From the NCBI RefSeq assembly GCF_022352055.1, contig NZ_JAKRWM010000002.1, positions 620,001-684,000 on the forward strand: DNA of 64,000 nt, given 5' to 3'. The DNA comes from Cohnella mopanensis. Lineage in GTDB: Bacteria; Bacillota; Bacilli; Paenibacillales; Paenibacillaceae. The translations under genes were made by a program, and so were the position numbers. This document shows positions 9,573 through 18,546 of this stretch, piece by piece. Each line of letters starts with the position of its first letter. Position 1 is the stretch's first letter. Below the pieces are notes generated by a model, which saw only the letters and a list, made by a program, of their open reading frames with translations, was not told the DNA's origin and did no database searches.

Positions 9573-12500
9573 ATGAGAAAACATTTGATTAGGCTGCTTG
9601 CGATATTGTTAGCCGTATTGCCATTGTTAGGGGTATGGGCTAACACGGGTTCTGCCGCGACTTCGCGCGTAGCGGTAGTTAAAGAATTAAAGGGATCGGT
9701 TAAAGTCAAGAAAGCGGGCGGTTCCAAAGAGTTTACGGCTTTCGCCAAGATGAGCCTGAACGAAGGAGACGTGTTGTCGGTCGGAAGCGGATCATCCGCG
9801 GTGCTGCAATTCGCTAATGGCACATCCGAGGATGACAAGATGACCGTTGCTTCGAACTCGACGTTAACCTTCTCCAAGCTGTCTAGCAAGCAGGGGACGA
9901 CAACCAAGGTCAGTCTATTTAACGGTTCGGCATGGGTCGATGTGAAATCGATTGAGAACAAAGACGATGAATTTAGTCTGGAGACGCCGACGTCGATTAT
10001 GGGCGTTCGAGGGACTCATTTGTACGTCAGCGTTGATCCGGTAACCGGCGCCACAAGACTAATGGTTGCCGCAGGCGTCGTTACGGCGCAAACAACGGAT
10101 TCGAGCAACCCTCAGACCGAGAATGTCTATCCGACTGAGAGAGCCTTGGCTATTCATGACTTATTGAACGGATCCTTGATCTCGATTGCCCAAGTCGATC
10201 TTGAGTTGTTAATTAAACAAAGCGATAAGTCGATCATCGAGGCGATCCTGAAAGCCTCCGGAGAGATCATGAAAGAAAATATCGACAAAAACGGTTTATA
10301 CCCAGATCTCTCAGAGCATTTCGAGAACAACCTTAATAATCTTATTGGAGCCATTGTAGCCGCCGCGTTGGAAGCGAATAAGATCGATACGAAACGTGTG
10401 AACGAGATCATTGCCGAAGTCATGGCCAACACCGGCATGAAAATAGACCTGAGTAAAAAAGCGTTGGAATTGACGGACGAAGAAAAAGCGAAACAAGAAA
10501 ATCAAAAGAAGCTTGAAAGAGAAGCGCTGGAAAAAGCTCTCGATCAGAAAAAGCGTGAAGAGCAACTGCGTGACCAGCAAGCGGAGCTTCAGAAGAAATT
10601 GCAGGAGCAGCGCGAGAAACAACAGAAAGAGAAAGAAAAGGCGCTAGAGGAAAGTAGAAAGAAAGCGCTGGAAGAGTACGAAAGGCAGCTGTCAGAGAAG
10701 GAAAAGCAAATTTTCGAAGAGGAGAATAACAAACGCAATAAAGAGCTTCAAGACCAACTAGCTAGCCCGAGCGCAACGAATTCGGGAAGCGGTGGAGGCG
10801 GGAGCAGCGGCAGTGGCGGTACTGGAGGAAACGGAACAGTCCCACCTACCGATTCGTCCCTGGGAGTTAAATATTATTATTACGATGCAAACTCGAACTT
10901 GAAATGGAATAAGGCAGCAATCGATTTTAAACCTGAACAGTTGAATTACGAATTTAAAGTACCCGGGAATACTCTTAAAGCGGCAATTGCCAATCGATTA
11001 GCCGTGAACATCAAAGTGGAGAGCGTAAAAGTCTTTAGCGGTATCGAATTCTACGATACTGTGAATTTGGTAGACGAGGAATATCTTATTCCGCTAGATC
11101 TCAATACGACGAAAATTGAAATCAAAGTGCTAATCAACGAAACGATTACCAAGTATTTCACTGTCATGCTCACGAAAGACCCGACTCCAGTGGGATTAAC
11201 TTCATTGACGCAAAGCTATAAAGAGGATTCTGATTGGTATTCTTTCGACTGGATGATTAATTCAGGCAATACGTACGGTTACTCTGTATCTTCAAGCGGT
11301 ACGCAATTGAAGTTGGATTGGACTTTTGCATCCGGCGTCGGGAAAGCGGTCGTTAAACATACGAAGTACGCTTTGGATGGAAGAAACGGACAAATAATTC
11401 CGATCGAAGATGCTACGACTATGGACATTTTGAATGATAGGGAAGCTGTATTATTGGACATATCGAACGATGTGGACGTATTCGAGGTACAGTTAAAGAA
11501 CGCGTCAGGCGCATCGATCGGGCCAGGATTCACGATGTGGGTAATTGACTATGATCTGGATATATACTCGGACAAGCCGTTTCTTATTAATGGCGACACT
11601 GTGTCCTATGAGAGAGAAAATAGTGAGCCGAATTTCTATGCTAATGTAAATGAAAGCGTCAGTTCTCTGCAAATCACCCAAGCTGAAGGTTTGATCTATA
11701 CCCCGTATAAAGCCATTAATTACAGATCAGGCACAGTAATCAATGCGACTAACGGGAAGATTACGATACCGCTTCAAGAGGGAAATAACGAATTAAGAAT
11801 CGTGCTAAAAAATACGGCGGGCGGAACGATGGATTATGAATTAACCGTATCTAGACTCAATTTGCCTCAAGGAATACGAGCTTGGTCTGTAACGGATTCC
11901 GACGACCGTAACTATCATTGGGAATTAGCGGCTAATCAACCTAGCGGAGCAATAAAGAGATATTACATTATGGTCGACGACGTATCATTCGTCAAAATGA
12001 AATTCACCGTAGCGGAAGGGCAGTCTTTAACTTTAACTAATTCTTCAGGTGCGTTCCCGATTATGGATATGCAAACTTTTGACTTGGGCGGCAAGGGAGG
12101 CTATACCTACACGGTAATGAACGGTTCAGTCCCGATAGCAGAGCTGCTCATTATTAAAGTGGGGTTACCGACGCTTAATGAAGATAATCTTAGCTTTACC
12201 CAAGGCGGGTCAACGATTTTACAGACGATCCCAACATTCGACAGTAATCAATTGCCTAATGGCTTCGCGGTCGTATCGGATACTAGCTCAACAGAACCGA
12301 TTACGATGAAGCTTGAAGCCTATCTAGGCGATATTGCTGTCTTCCCGGTGGAAACCGGCGTTACGTTGAATAGTCCTTACTTTACGATGAACTTCCCTGC
12401 GCCCGGAATATATCACGTGAACATTAGGGCCCATGATCCAACGAATTATGAGCAGTATGTGATCTACCCCGTTACGATTTATTACGGCGTGTCCCCGTGA
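9573..12500 (+). CDS. secreted FecR-domain protein with coiled coil and cadherin-like beta repeats
   Basis: A 975-residue exported protein. Residues 1-28 are a signal peptide ending near 'GSAA'. A FecR-type domain follows at about 33-160 ('EGDVLSVGSGSSAVLQFANG', 'ETPTSIMGVRGTHLYVSV'). Residues about 290-395 are extremely charged (Lys/Glu/Gln) and form a long coiled coil. A Gly/Ser linker at about 403-425 leads into some 550 residues of beta-rich, cadherin-like repeats with 'TKYFTVMLTKD' and 'MDYELTVSR' strand ends. FecR domains outside sigma-factor systems are thought to bind extracellular ligands or glycans. FecR-domain genes are known next to CHASE2 cyclase genes, so this is a plausible sensory partner of the preceding cyclase (inference). 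The start has AAGGGGGA upstream. Confidence 0.85.
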   Translation: MRKHLIRLLAILLAVLPLLGVWANTGSAATSRVAVVKELKGSVKVKKAGGSKEFTAFAKMSLNEGDVLSVGSGSSAVLQFANGTSEDDKMTVASNSTLTFSKLSSKQGTTTKVSLFNGSAWVDVKSIENKDDEFSLETPTSIMGVRGTHLYVSVDPVTGATRLMVAAGVVTAQTTDSSNPQTENVYPTERALAIHDLLNGSLISIAQVDLELLIKQSDKSIIEAILKASGEIMKENIDKNGLYPDLSEHFENNLNNLIGAIVAAALEANKIDTKRVNEIIAEVMANTGMKIDLSKKALELTDEEKAKQENQKKLEREALEKALDQKKREEQLRDQQAELQKKLQEQREKQQKEKEKALEESRKKALEEYERQLSEKEKQIFEEENNKRNKELQDQLASPSATNSGSGGGGSSGSGGTGGNGTVPPTDSSLGVKYYYYDANSNLKWNKAAIDFKPEQLNYEFKVPGNTLKAAIANRLAVNIKVESVKVFSGIEFYDTVNLVDEEYLIPLDLNTTKIEIKVLINETITKYFTVMLTKDPTPVGLTSLTQSYKEDSDWYSFDWMINSGNTYGYSVSSSGTQLKLDWTFASGVGKAVVKHTKYALDGRNGQIIPIEDATTMDILNDREAVLLDISNDVDVFEVQLKNASGASIGPGFTMWVIDYDLDIYSDKPFLINGDTVSYERENSEPNFYANVNESVSSLQITQAEGLIYTPYKAINYRSGTVINATNGKITIPLQEGNNELRIVLKNTAGGTMDYELTVSRLNLPQGIRAWSVTDSDDRNYHWELAANQPSGAIKRYYIMVDDVSFVKMKFTVAEGQSLTLTNSSGAFPIMDMQTFDLGGKGGYTYTVMNGSVPIAELLIIKVGLPTLNEDNLSFTQGGSTILQTIPTFDSNQLPNGFAVVSDTSSTEPITMKLEAYLGDIAVFPVETGVTLNSPYFTMNFPAPGIYHVNIRAHDPTNYEQYVIYPVTIYYGVSP

Positions 12501-12570
12501 ATGTCATTGCGCCTAAAGCCTGATAAATAGGTTATCTTATCAGTTCATGCTTTAAATAAAGGAGCTAACT

Positions 12571-14148
12571 ATGAAAGCAAATCTTAAATCCTTGATAGCA
12601 GGTTCAATCGGTTTATTGGTTTCCGTTTCTTTACCAGTCGCGGCATTCGCTGCTTCTGATACGAATTGGACCCGATCTACTAAGTTATACGAAGTGAGAA
12701 CTTGGACGGGACAATCCGATCTTGGACATGATAACGGTTCTGTGAGCGAGGCTACGTTCTATCATCCTAGATCGGCCATCGCGTTGCCGGACGGTAGATT
12801 GCTCGTCGCGGATTCTTCTAACCATTTAATTCGGGCAGTAACCATTGACCGCGTAACGGGATATGCAGGGCTCGACCTCGGTGAGGATGAGGCTAATGTC
12901 CCTTATGGCGGATATAACAATGCGGAGCTTGCGAAAGCGGCATTTGATTCGCCTTCCGGACTCGCGATTGATAGTCATGATAACGTCTATGTCGCCGATA
13001 CGAAGAACAATGCGATTCGTAAAATTTCGAAAGACGGCAAGGTAACGACGATCGCGGGGAATGGCAGTATGGGATCGTCCGATGGCGTCGGCGATAAAGC
13101 GACGTTCAACGAGCCGTCCGATATCGCGGTAGATAAGCAAAATAATGTCTATGTCGCGGACACGCTTAACCACGTGATTAGAAAAATCGCCGCCAATGGA
13201 ACGGTAACCACTTTGACTGCCCCATCGAAGCGAATCGTGGAGTATTTTCCGGGCGCGGTCGAGACGGCGGGCGATTACTTGGACGGCGCGATCTCGTCTG
13301 CGAAGTTTAACGAGCCAAGCGGCCTTGCCTTGGACGGTAAAGGTAATCTGTACGTGAGCGATCGAGGCAATCAACGGATTCGTTACATCGATTTCGCATC
13401 CGGCAACGTATCCACTGTCGCCGGCGGAGGTACCCTCGGCAAGCAAGCGGTTTATGTGGAAGGTAATTATGTTGACGGGAGTGCCGCGCAATCTCGCTTG
13501 AATGCTCCGGAAGGCCTGACGGTTACGGAGGATGGAGCTTTGATTGTGGCCGACAGCCTTAACCACGCCGTTCGTATCGTGAAGGACGGTAAAGTGTCCA
13601 CGCTAGCGGGTGTACCAACGGAATTCGGCAAGAACAACGGATTAGCTTCGTCAGCACAATTCAATCACCCGACGGACGTAACCGTGTTAAGCGATGGCCG
13701 TCTAGTGATCGTGGATGAGTTCGGCAACAAAATCCGGGTTCTTCAGAAATATGCCAAACCGGCTTCGCTTCCAGCGGGTCAAAGCGTATCCGTTCTTTAC
13801 AACGGTAAGTTAGTTCCTACTGAAGTTCCGGCTCAGGTAAAATCGAATGCGGTTCTTTTGCCGCTTCGCGATGTTGGCAATGCGCTCGGGTTCGAAGTAG
13901 GTTTCGATAAGCAAACAGGATACTCGATTCTCACCAAGGGAGATACGGTCTACAGAATCGGTAACGGGACGAATACCGTGACGAAAACCGTTGCCGGCAA
14001 GAGCGAAACGCTTACTTTGAACGCCAAGACGATAACCGTAAATAATCGCCTGTTCGTCCCTGTTCGATTTTTCGCTTCGGAGAGCCAATTGGATATCCAA
14101 TGGGATTCAGCAGCTCAAATCGTTGTCATTCGTAATACGGTGTTCTAA
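12571..14148 (+). CDS. secreted NHL-repeat protein with C-terminal stalk domain
   Basis: A 525-residue exported protein with a signal peptide cleaved near 'AAFAASD' (about residue 28). Six or so NHL beta-propeller blades cover about 60-395, recognisable from repeated 'PSGLAIDSHDNVYVADT', 'PSDIAVDKQNNVYVADT' and 'PSGLALDGKGNLYVSD' units, each followed by an IRKI strand. The C-terminal 115 residues are a copper-amine-oxidase N-terminal-like 'stalk' domain ('LPLRDVGNALGFEV', 'NRLFVPVRFFASE'), common in surface proteins of Paenibacillaceae. The beta-propeller suggests protein or glycan binding; no enzymatic motif is seen. It follows the FecR gene by 70 bp with AAAGGAG upstream and is closed by a strong terminator, so cyclase, FecR and NHL genes may be one unit. 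Confidence 0.85.
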   Translation: MKANLKSLIAGSIGLLVSVSLPVAAFAASDTNWTRSTKLYEVRTWTGQSDLGHDNGSVSEATFYHPRSAIALPDGRLLVADSSNHLIRAVTIDRVTGYAGLDLGEDEANVPYGGYNNAELAKAAFDSPSGLAIDSHDNVYVADTKNNAIRKISKDGKVTTIAGNGSMGSSDGVGDKATFNEPSDIAVDKQNNVYVADTLNHVIRKIAANGTVTTLTAPSKRIVEYFPGAVETAGDYLDGAISSAKFNEPSGLALDGKGNLYVSDRGNQRIRYIDFASGNVSTVAGGGTLGKQAVYVEGNYVDGSAAQSRLNAPEGLTVTEDGALIVADSLNHAVRIVKDGKVSTLAGVPTEFGKNNGLASSAQFNHPTDVTVLSDGRLVIVDEFGNKIRVLQKYAKPASLPAGQSVSVLYNGKLVPTEVPAQVKSNAVLLPLRDVGNALGFEVGFDKQTGYSILTKGDTVYRIGNGTNTVTKTVAGKSETLTLNAKTITVNNRLFVPVRFFASESQLDIQWDSAAQIVVIRNTVF

Positions 14149-14180
14149 TTCGGGAAAATCAGTTGTACCTTCTTTCCTCG

Positions 14181-14222
14181 CCGTTATCGGACCTAAAGTT
14201 TTCGGTCCGATAACGGTTTTTT
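14181..14222 (+). terminator. Rho-independent terminator
   Basis: A 13-bp perfect stem (14181-14193 with 14204-14216) followed by TTTTTT closes the NHL-protein gene. Confidence 0.9.
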
Positions 14223-14287
14223 ATCTTTAGTGTGCTGATGCGATAACCGATATAGTACCTAGCAGATCTATTAGAGGAGGTGACGGC

Positions 14288-15763
14288 ATGAGCAAAGAGT
14301 CGCGCATTGACGAACAAATCCAGCACTTCTATGACAACGTTCCCAATGTAGGAGATGCCTTGCCGCTCAAGGAACACCTTCTTAAGCACGAGGATAGCCG
14401 CATGGCTTGGTATTTGCTTGGCAAGGAGTACGAGAGCAAGGGAGATTCGGCGAAAGCTACTTATTGTTTCGCGCAAGCGGGAGAAATCTATGAAGCGTTC
14501 GAATCGAAGCCGGCTCCGCAATTGCCTCAAGGGAAATCATCCCGTAAAGGCAACTGGCGGAAGTGGCTGCTAGCGATATTGATTCCGATTGTTTTAATCG
14601 GCGGAGCCGTCGTGGCTATTCGGGAACTATCACCGGACTCTAGCGAAACGATAGAGAGCGAGCCATCCTTGGAAGCATCGGCCGTTCCGAGTACGGAAGT
14701 GGAAGGTTCAAAAGGCAATAACGGATCTCACGTTCAGGTAACCAAACTACCGGCTAATGTCATTCCGCCGGACCAAATTGCGGGTGCCGCGGGGCCTGAT
14801 GAGTCGGGGCATGATGTACTTGGGAATCTGTTGACGCTTAAACCTTCCAAGCTGCCAAGATTATTGATCGCCACCCCGAAATTAGGCAATTGGAGCGATT
14901 GGGTGAAGAGCGGCAAGCCGATTGCCTCTATTTCATCGGATCGGGAATCGGGAACAGCGGGCGTTCAATGGTTTGACTCGAAATGGTGCGACTGCAAACC
15001 GGACGATTCGAAGGTTACGCAGAAGCTGGTTCAGGGCTGGAAACCGCTACAGGAAGAAAAGCTTGCGCTGCGATCAGCTATGATTCGTTATCGGGAGCGC
15101 GCTGGCAAATGGCCGGCGTCCCCAGAGATGTTAGCCGCGGATTATCCAGCGAATACGATGGCCGGATGGTCGGAGAGCATGACGCCTTGGTTCGATGAGC
15201 TTAAAGCCGCTCTAGAGAATAAGAAGGATGGCAAAATACCGCAAACCGTCGGTTGGCCGGACAACGCCGGCCCAAATCAAGGGCATGGTACGCCGTCGGG
15301 TCACTTATCACCGATAGCGGAGCAACCCATGGAGATTATCGTAGACAAAAGCAATCACAGATTAGCAGTCGTGAGCGGTAACGTGATCTTGCGAAACTAC
15401 GAGGTTGGGTTGGGCGGGAGCAAGACTCCCGAAGGAAAATTCGTTATCTCGGAGAAAGTTAAAGATCCGAACGGAAGCAGCAAGGGAGTGTTCGGCAGCA
15501 GGGGGATGACTTTATCGGATACCCGTTACGGCATCCACGGAACGGATGAACCCAAAAGCATGGGGAAGGACGAATCTTTAGGTTGCGTGAGAATGAAGAA
15601 GGAAGATATCGAAGAGTTATATGATCTTGTTCCAATGGGAACGCCTGTCACGATAGTAAAAGGAGGTTTGCCTGACGAACTGCGAGCACCACCGGAACGG
15701 TTCCGGTTGAAGAGCTCGCAGGACGAGACAAACCCCCGCAAAGTATATAATTGGTTAGGTTAG
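14288..15763 (+). CDS. membrane-bound L,D-transpeptidase (YkuD family)
   Basis: A 491-residue protein. About 85 cytoplasmic residues resemble a short TPR ('DSRMAWYLLGKEYESKGDSA'), and a single membrane helix lies at about 97-115. A long Ser/Pro/Gly-rich external region follows. The C-terminal YkuD catalytic domain (about 350-470) carries the signature 'GIHGTDEPKSMGK' followed by 'SLGCVRMKKEDIEELYDLV', with catalytic Cys at about 434. The reaction forms 3-3 peptidoglycan cross-links or attaches proteins to peptidoglycan. A cytoplasmic TPR fused to an extracytoplasmic transpeptidase is less common than the LysM-YkuD form and suggests coupling to an intracellular partner (inference). AGAGGAGGTG precedes ATG by 7 nt. 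The gene is monocistronic. Confidence 0.9.
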   Translation: MSKESRIDEQIQHFYDNVPNVGDALPLKEHLLKHEDSRMAWYLLGKEYESKGDSAKATYCFAQAGEIYEAFESKPAPQLPQGKSSRKGNWRKWLLAILIPIVLIGGAVVAIRELSPDSSETIESEPSLEASAVPSTEVEGSKGNNGSHVQVTKLPANVIPPDQIAGAAGPDESGHDVLGNLLTLKPSKLPRLLIATPKLGNWSDWVKSGKPIASISSDRESGTAGVQWFDSKWCDCKPDDSKVTQKLVQGWKPLQEEKLALRSAMIRYRERAGKWPASPEMLAADYPANTMAGWSESMTPWFDELKAALENKKDGKIPQTVGWPDNAGPNQGHGTPSGHLSPIAEQPMEIIVDKSNHRLAVVSGNVILRNYEVGLGGSKTPEGKFVISEKVKDPNGSSKGVFGSRGMTLSDTRYGIHGTDEPKSMGKDESLGCVRMKKEDIEELYDLVPMGTPVTIVKGGLPDELRAPPERFRLKSSQDETNPRKVYNWLG

Positions 15764-15784
15764 TGAAATTCAGCTGCTTACAGG

Positions 15785-15928
15785 TTATACGTCCAACGCA
15801 AGCAACAAAGCCATGACCACTACGATGACTCCAAAAGCCACCCCTATCCAGATAAGCGCCTTCTTATTAACAGTTTCCTTCTGTTTAGAGCGCGATGTGA
15901 CGGGTGGTTTTTTTTTGGCTGTGCTCAT
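15785..15928 (-). CDS. small single-span membrane protein
   Basis: A 47-residue protein with a basic N-terminal half ('MSTAKKKPPVTSRSKQKE') and one hydrophobic helix ('ALIWIGVAFGVIVVVMALLL') near the C-terminus. The reading frame continues upstream to 16003, but GAGAGG lies about 8 nt before the internal ATG at 15928 and the sequence before it is not protein-like, so the short form is preferred. No family is recognised; short proteins of this architecture are common in Bacillales, and the function is unknown. It is convergent with the transpeptidase gene. Confidence 0.55.
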   Translation of the reverse strand: MSTAKKKPPVTSRSKQKETVNKKALIWIGVAFGVIVVVMALLLALDV

Positions 15929-16023
15929 GAGTATCAACCTCTCTATCATATAATTCGTGAACTCTCTATATTGTAATCGTTTTCCAAGAGAAATACCAGA
16001 CAAGTAAGGGGGATTATCGCCGT

Positions 16024-16122
16024 ATGAACGAGAATGATACGGACATTGTAGCCGAGACGGGCATGTTGCCCTTTTCTTTTCTCTTGGAAAAGGCTAAACT
16101 GTTACCCGAAAGGTTTTCTTAA
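16024..16122 (+). CDS. possible 32-residue small protein
   Basis: A short frame from ATG to TAA ('MNENDTDIVAETGMLPFSF' then 'LLEKAKLLPERFS') preceded by AAGGGGGA at 16006-16013, 10 nt before ATG. It occupies the 165-bp gap between the divergent small membrane protein and pyrD. The composition is protein-like, but nothing is recognised and it may be fortuitous. Confidence 0.35.
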   Translation: MNENDTDIVAETGMLPFSFLLEKAKLLPERFS

Positions 16123-16168
16123 TTTAGCAACGGATTATTTCATATCTATCGTACGGTTCCGTGAAAGG

Positions 16169-17275
16169 ATGTCGAATTCATTGTTGTACCAAATGGCCAA
16201 ACCCTTCTTATTCAAGATGGATCCTGAAGCTGCACACCATCTCATCATCGATGGGATGAGCACATCCGCGAAAATACCGGGCATGCCCTCGCTTCTCTCC
16301 GCGATCTGGGGGACGAAGTCATCGCCTGAGCTCGCGGTGGATTTATTCGGCCTGCATTTCAGCCATCCTGTTGGCTTAGCGGCAGGGCTGGATAAGAATG
16401 CGAAAGCAGTGACCGGTCTATCGAGAGTAGGGTTGTCCTTCATGGAAGTGGGGACAGTGACGCCGAAGGGGCAAGCCGGAAACGATCAACCGCGATTGTT
16501 CAGGCTTCCGCCCGATGAAGCGCTCATTAATCGAATGGGCTTTAATAATGAGGGTGCGGATGTGATGGCGGGAAGATTATCCAAGCTGTCGCGGCATCGG
16601 ATTCCCCTTGCCGTTAATATCGGCAAAAACAAAGTGACTCCGAACGAAAATGCAGCCGATGATTATAGGGCGTGCGTTCAGAAGTTGTTTCCATACGGTG
16701 ATTTCTTCGTCGTGAACATCAGTTCACCGAATACTCCCGATTTGCGGGCTTTGCAACACGGGGACGAATTGCGCCATCTGCTTGACGCAGTAAAGGACGA
16801 GATGGGGAAGCAGGCGGAGAAGCACGGCGAATTGCCTAAACCCATTTTGGTGAAGATCGCTCCCGACAATACGGAGGATCAACTTGCTTATATGGCGGAA
16901 GCGATCCAATTAAGCGGGATGTCGGGTATTATCGCGACGAATACGACGATTAGCCGCGATGGATTGACGCATAAGAATGCAGGGGAAACAGGCGGACTTA
17001 GCGGTAGGCCGTTAACGCAGCGGTCGACGGAAATCATTCGCAGCTTGTACAAGATTACGAACGGCAAGCTACCTATTATAGGCTCTGGCGGTATTTTCAC
17101 GGCGGATGACGCTTATGAGAAAATCCTTGCGGGAGCAAGCCTCGTCGAGGTGTATACGGCTATGATCTATAAAGGGCCGGCGCTGCTCAAAGAAATCCAT
17201 GCAGGGTTGCTTAGAAGGCTTAAACAAGACGGCTTTACTCGGATCACGCAAGCGATAGGTGCGGGTCATCGTTAG
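16169..17275 (+). CDS. pyrD: dihydroorotate dehydrogenase, quinone-linked class 2
   Basis: FMN enzyme of pyrimidine synthesis that oxidises dihydroorotate to orotate with membrane quinone as acceptor. The class 2 N-terminal helix 'MAKPFLFKMDPEAAHHL' and the catalytic Ser region 'VNISSPNTPDLRALQ' (class 2 base is Ser, not Cys) identify it, together with 'PVGLAAGLDKNAKAV' and 'IIGSGGIFTADDAYEKI' for FMN. Bacillales usually carry class 1B PyrD in the pyr operon; this gene stands outside a pyr operon, with relQ following 11 bp later. The ATG at 16169 has AAAGG directly against it; the in-frame TTG codons at 16181 and 16184 fit the family N-terminus better, so the start is uncertain by 4-5 codons. 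Confidence 0.92.
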   Translation: MSNSLLYQMAKPFLFKMDPEAAHHLIIDGMSTSAKIPGMPSLLSAIWGTKSSPELAVDLFGLHFSHPVGLAAGLDKNAKAVTGLSRVGLSFMEVGTVTPKGQAGNDQPRLFRLPPDEALINRMGFNNEGADVMAGRLSKLSRHRIPLAVNIGKNKVTPNENAADDYRACVQKLFPYGDFFVVNISSPNTPDLRALQHGDELRHLLDAVKDEMGKQAEKHGELPKPILVKIAPDNTEDQLAYMAEAIQLSGMSGIIATNTTISRDGLTHKNAGETGGLSGRPLTQRSTEIIRSLYKITNGKLPIIGSGGIFTADDAYEKILAGASLVEVYTAMIYKGPALLKEIHAGLLRRLKQDGFTRITQAIGAGHR

Positions 17276-17286
17276 GAGGAATGTCG

Positions 17287-18090
17287 ATGGATGGAAGGGA
17301 CTGGGGGAAGTTCCTGCTTCCCTATGAACAAGCCGTGGAAGAACTGAAAGTCAAGTTGAAGGCACTTCGCTCCGAATTGAAGGCCAGAGACGAATATGCT
17401 CCGATCGAATTCGTCACCGGAAGGGTGAAACGGGTATCGAGCATATTAGAGAAGGCACGGAGATTACTGGTTCCTCTTGACCGGATCGAGCTCGGCATTG
17501 AAGATATTGCGGGTATTCGGATTATGTGCCAGTTCGTGGATGATATATATAGGGTTGCGGATTTAATCCGCCATCGGAAAGATCTGACCCTCGTCTACGA
17601 GAAGGATTATATTACGAATTACAAGGATAGCGGGTATAGGAGTTACCATCTAATCGTGGAGTATCCCGTTCAGACGTCCCTTGGCTCAAAGCCCGTATTG
17701 GCGGAAATCCAAATTCGTACGTTATCGATGAATTTCTGGGCAACGATCGAGCATTCGCTTAATTACAAATATCGCGATCAGTTGCCTGAGCATGTTAGGG
17801 AGAGATTGCGCAAAGCGGCCGAAGCGGCCTTCTTGCTGGACACTGAAATGTCGAGTATTCGTCAGGAGATCGTGGACGCGCAGCAGGATTTCGAAGAGAG
17901 CTCTGTTATCGTTCGCCGGGTGCTTAACGAAATCCAAGAGTTATATTTCTTCAGGAGAGTCAGGGAAGCCGCTCAGTTCCAGCGTCGGTTTAACGAGTTA
18001 TGGGAGCAGGATGATTTGTGGGGACTTAAGGAGTTGTCTCTTGAAGTTCAAGCTGCCCTAGAACGCGCGGGCAAGGGCGGGGATTCCTAA
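17287..18090 (+). CDS. relQ: small alarmone synthetase, (p)ppGpp synthesis (RelQ/YjbM type)
   Basis: Transfers pyrophosphate from ATP to GDP or GTP to make (p)ppGpp in the stringent response. This is the synthetase domain only: the 268-residue protein lacks the HD hydrolase and the TGS/ACT regulatory domains of long Rel. Motifs include 'EFVTGRVKRVSSILEKARR', 'IEDIAGIRIMCQFVDD', 'NYKDSGYRSYHLIVEYPV' (G-loop Tyr) and 'AEIQIRTLSMNFWATIEHSL'. The C-terminal helices are longer than in 211-residue B. subtilis YjbM. AGGAGG at 17274-17279 is 7 nt before ATG 17287 and only 1 nt before ATG 17281, so the second ATG is chosen. It lies between pyrD and a DUF309 gene in a tight cluster. Confidence 0.9.
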   Translation: MDGRDWGKFLLPYEQAVEELKVKLKALRSELKARDEYAPIEFVTGRVKRVSSILEKARRLLVPLDRIELGIEDIAGIRIMCQFVDDIYRVADLIRHRKDLTLVYEKDYITNYKDSGYRSYHLIVEYPVQTSLGSKPVLAEIQIRTLSMNFWATIEHSLNYKYRDQLPEHVRERLRKAAEAAFLLDTEMSSIRQEIVDAQQDFEESSVIVRRVLNEIQELYFFRRVREAAQFQRRFNELWEQDDLWGLKELSLEVQAALERAGKGGDS

Positions 18091-18091
18091 T

Positions 18092-18541
18092 ATGTCAGGT
18101 GTCAAAAAAGGTGCGGATCGCCTGGTCGGGATTCAGGACGATGAGCGATATTTGGCGTATATTTCGCTGTTTAATCGGGATCGTGACTATTTCGAGTGCC
18201 ATGAGGTCATGGAGGAACTGTGGCTGGAAGAAGGCCGCAGTTCTCTGCTTCAAGGGCTGCTGCAGGCAGCCGTGGGCCTACATCATTGGGACAATGGCAA
18301 TCGCACTGGCGCAGTAAAGCTCATGGCTGCGGCGTTTGAAAAGTTAAACGATTATGAGGATGTCGTTCTCGGGCTGGATTTGCTACATTTGCGGCGTGAT
18401 CTGGAGGAAGCGTTGAAAGCGCTGTCTTCGCAGCCTGAGGATGCTCCTTTTCAGGCATTCGTGTTACACGTGCGCGACGAATCGTTGCGATCTGCGGTAG
18501 ACCGATGGGAGAGGGCATCAGTTGATGAAGAAGTAGACTAA
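18092..18541 (+). CDS. DUF309-family protein
   Basis: A 149-residue, mostly helical protein with the DUF309 signature 'FECHEVMEELWLEEGR' followed by 'LLQGLLQAAVGLHHWDNGN', in which the conserved His/Glu residues look like a metal or ligand site. The family (B. subtilis YpuF) has no established function. It starts one base after the relQ stop codon, so it is the last gene of the pyrD-relQ cluster. The 51-bp repeat array begins a few bases after its stop codon, and no ordinary terminator separates them. Confidence 0.85.
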   Translation: MSGVKKGADRLVGIQDDERYLAYISLFNRDRDYFECHEVMEELWLEEGRSSLLQGLLQAAVGLHHWDNGNRTGAVKLMAAAFEKLNDYEDVVLGLDLLHLRRDLEEALKALSSQPEDAPFQAFVLHVRDESLRSAVDRWERASVDEEVD

Positions 18542-18546
18542 CACTA

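Noticed and set aside
12826-13566. Long antisense ORF within the NHL-repeat gene
   Set aside because: It is a shadow produced by the regular codon pattern of the NHL repeats; no ribosome binding site and no protein-like features.
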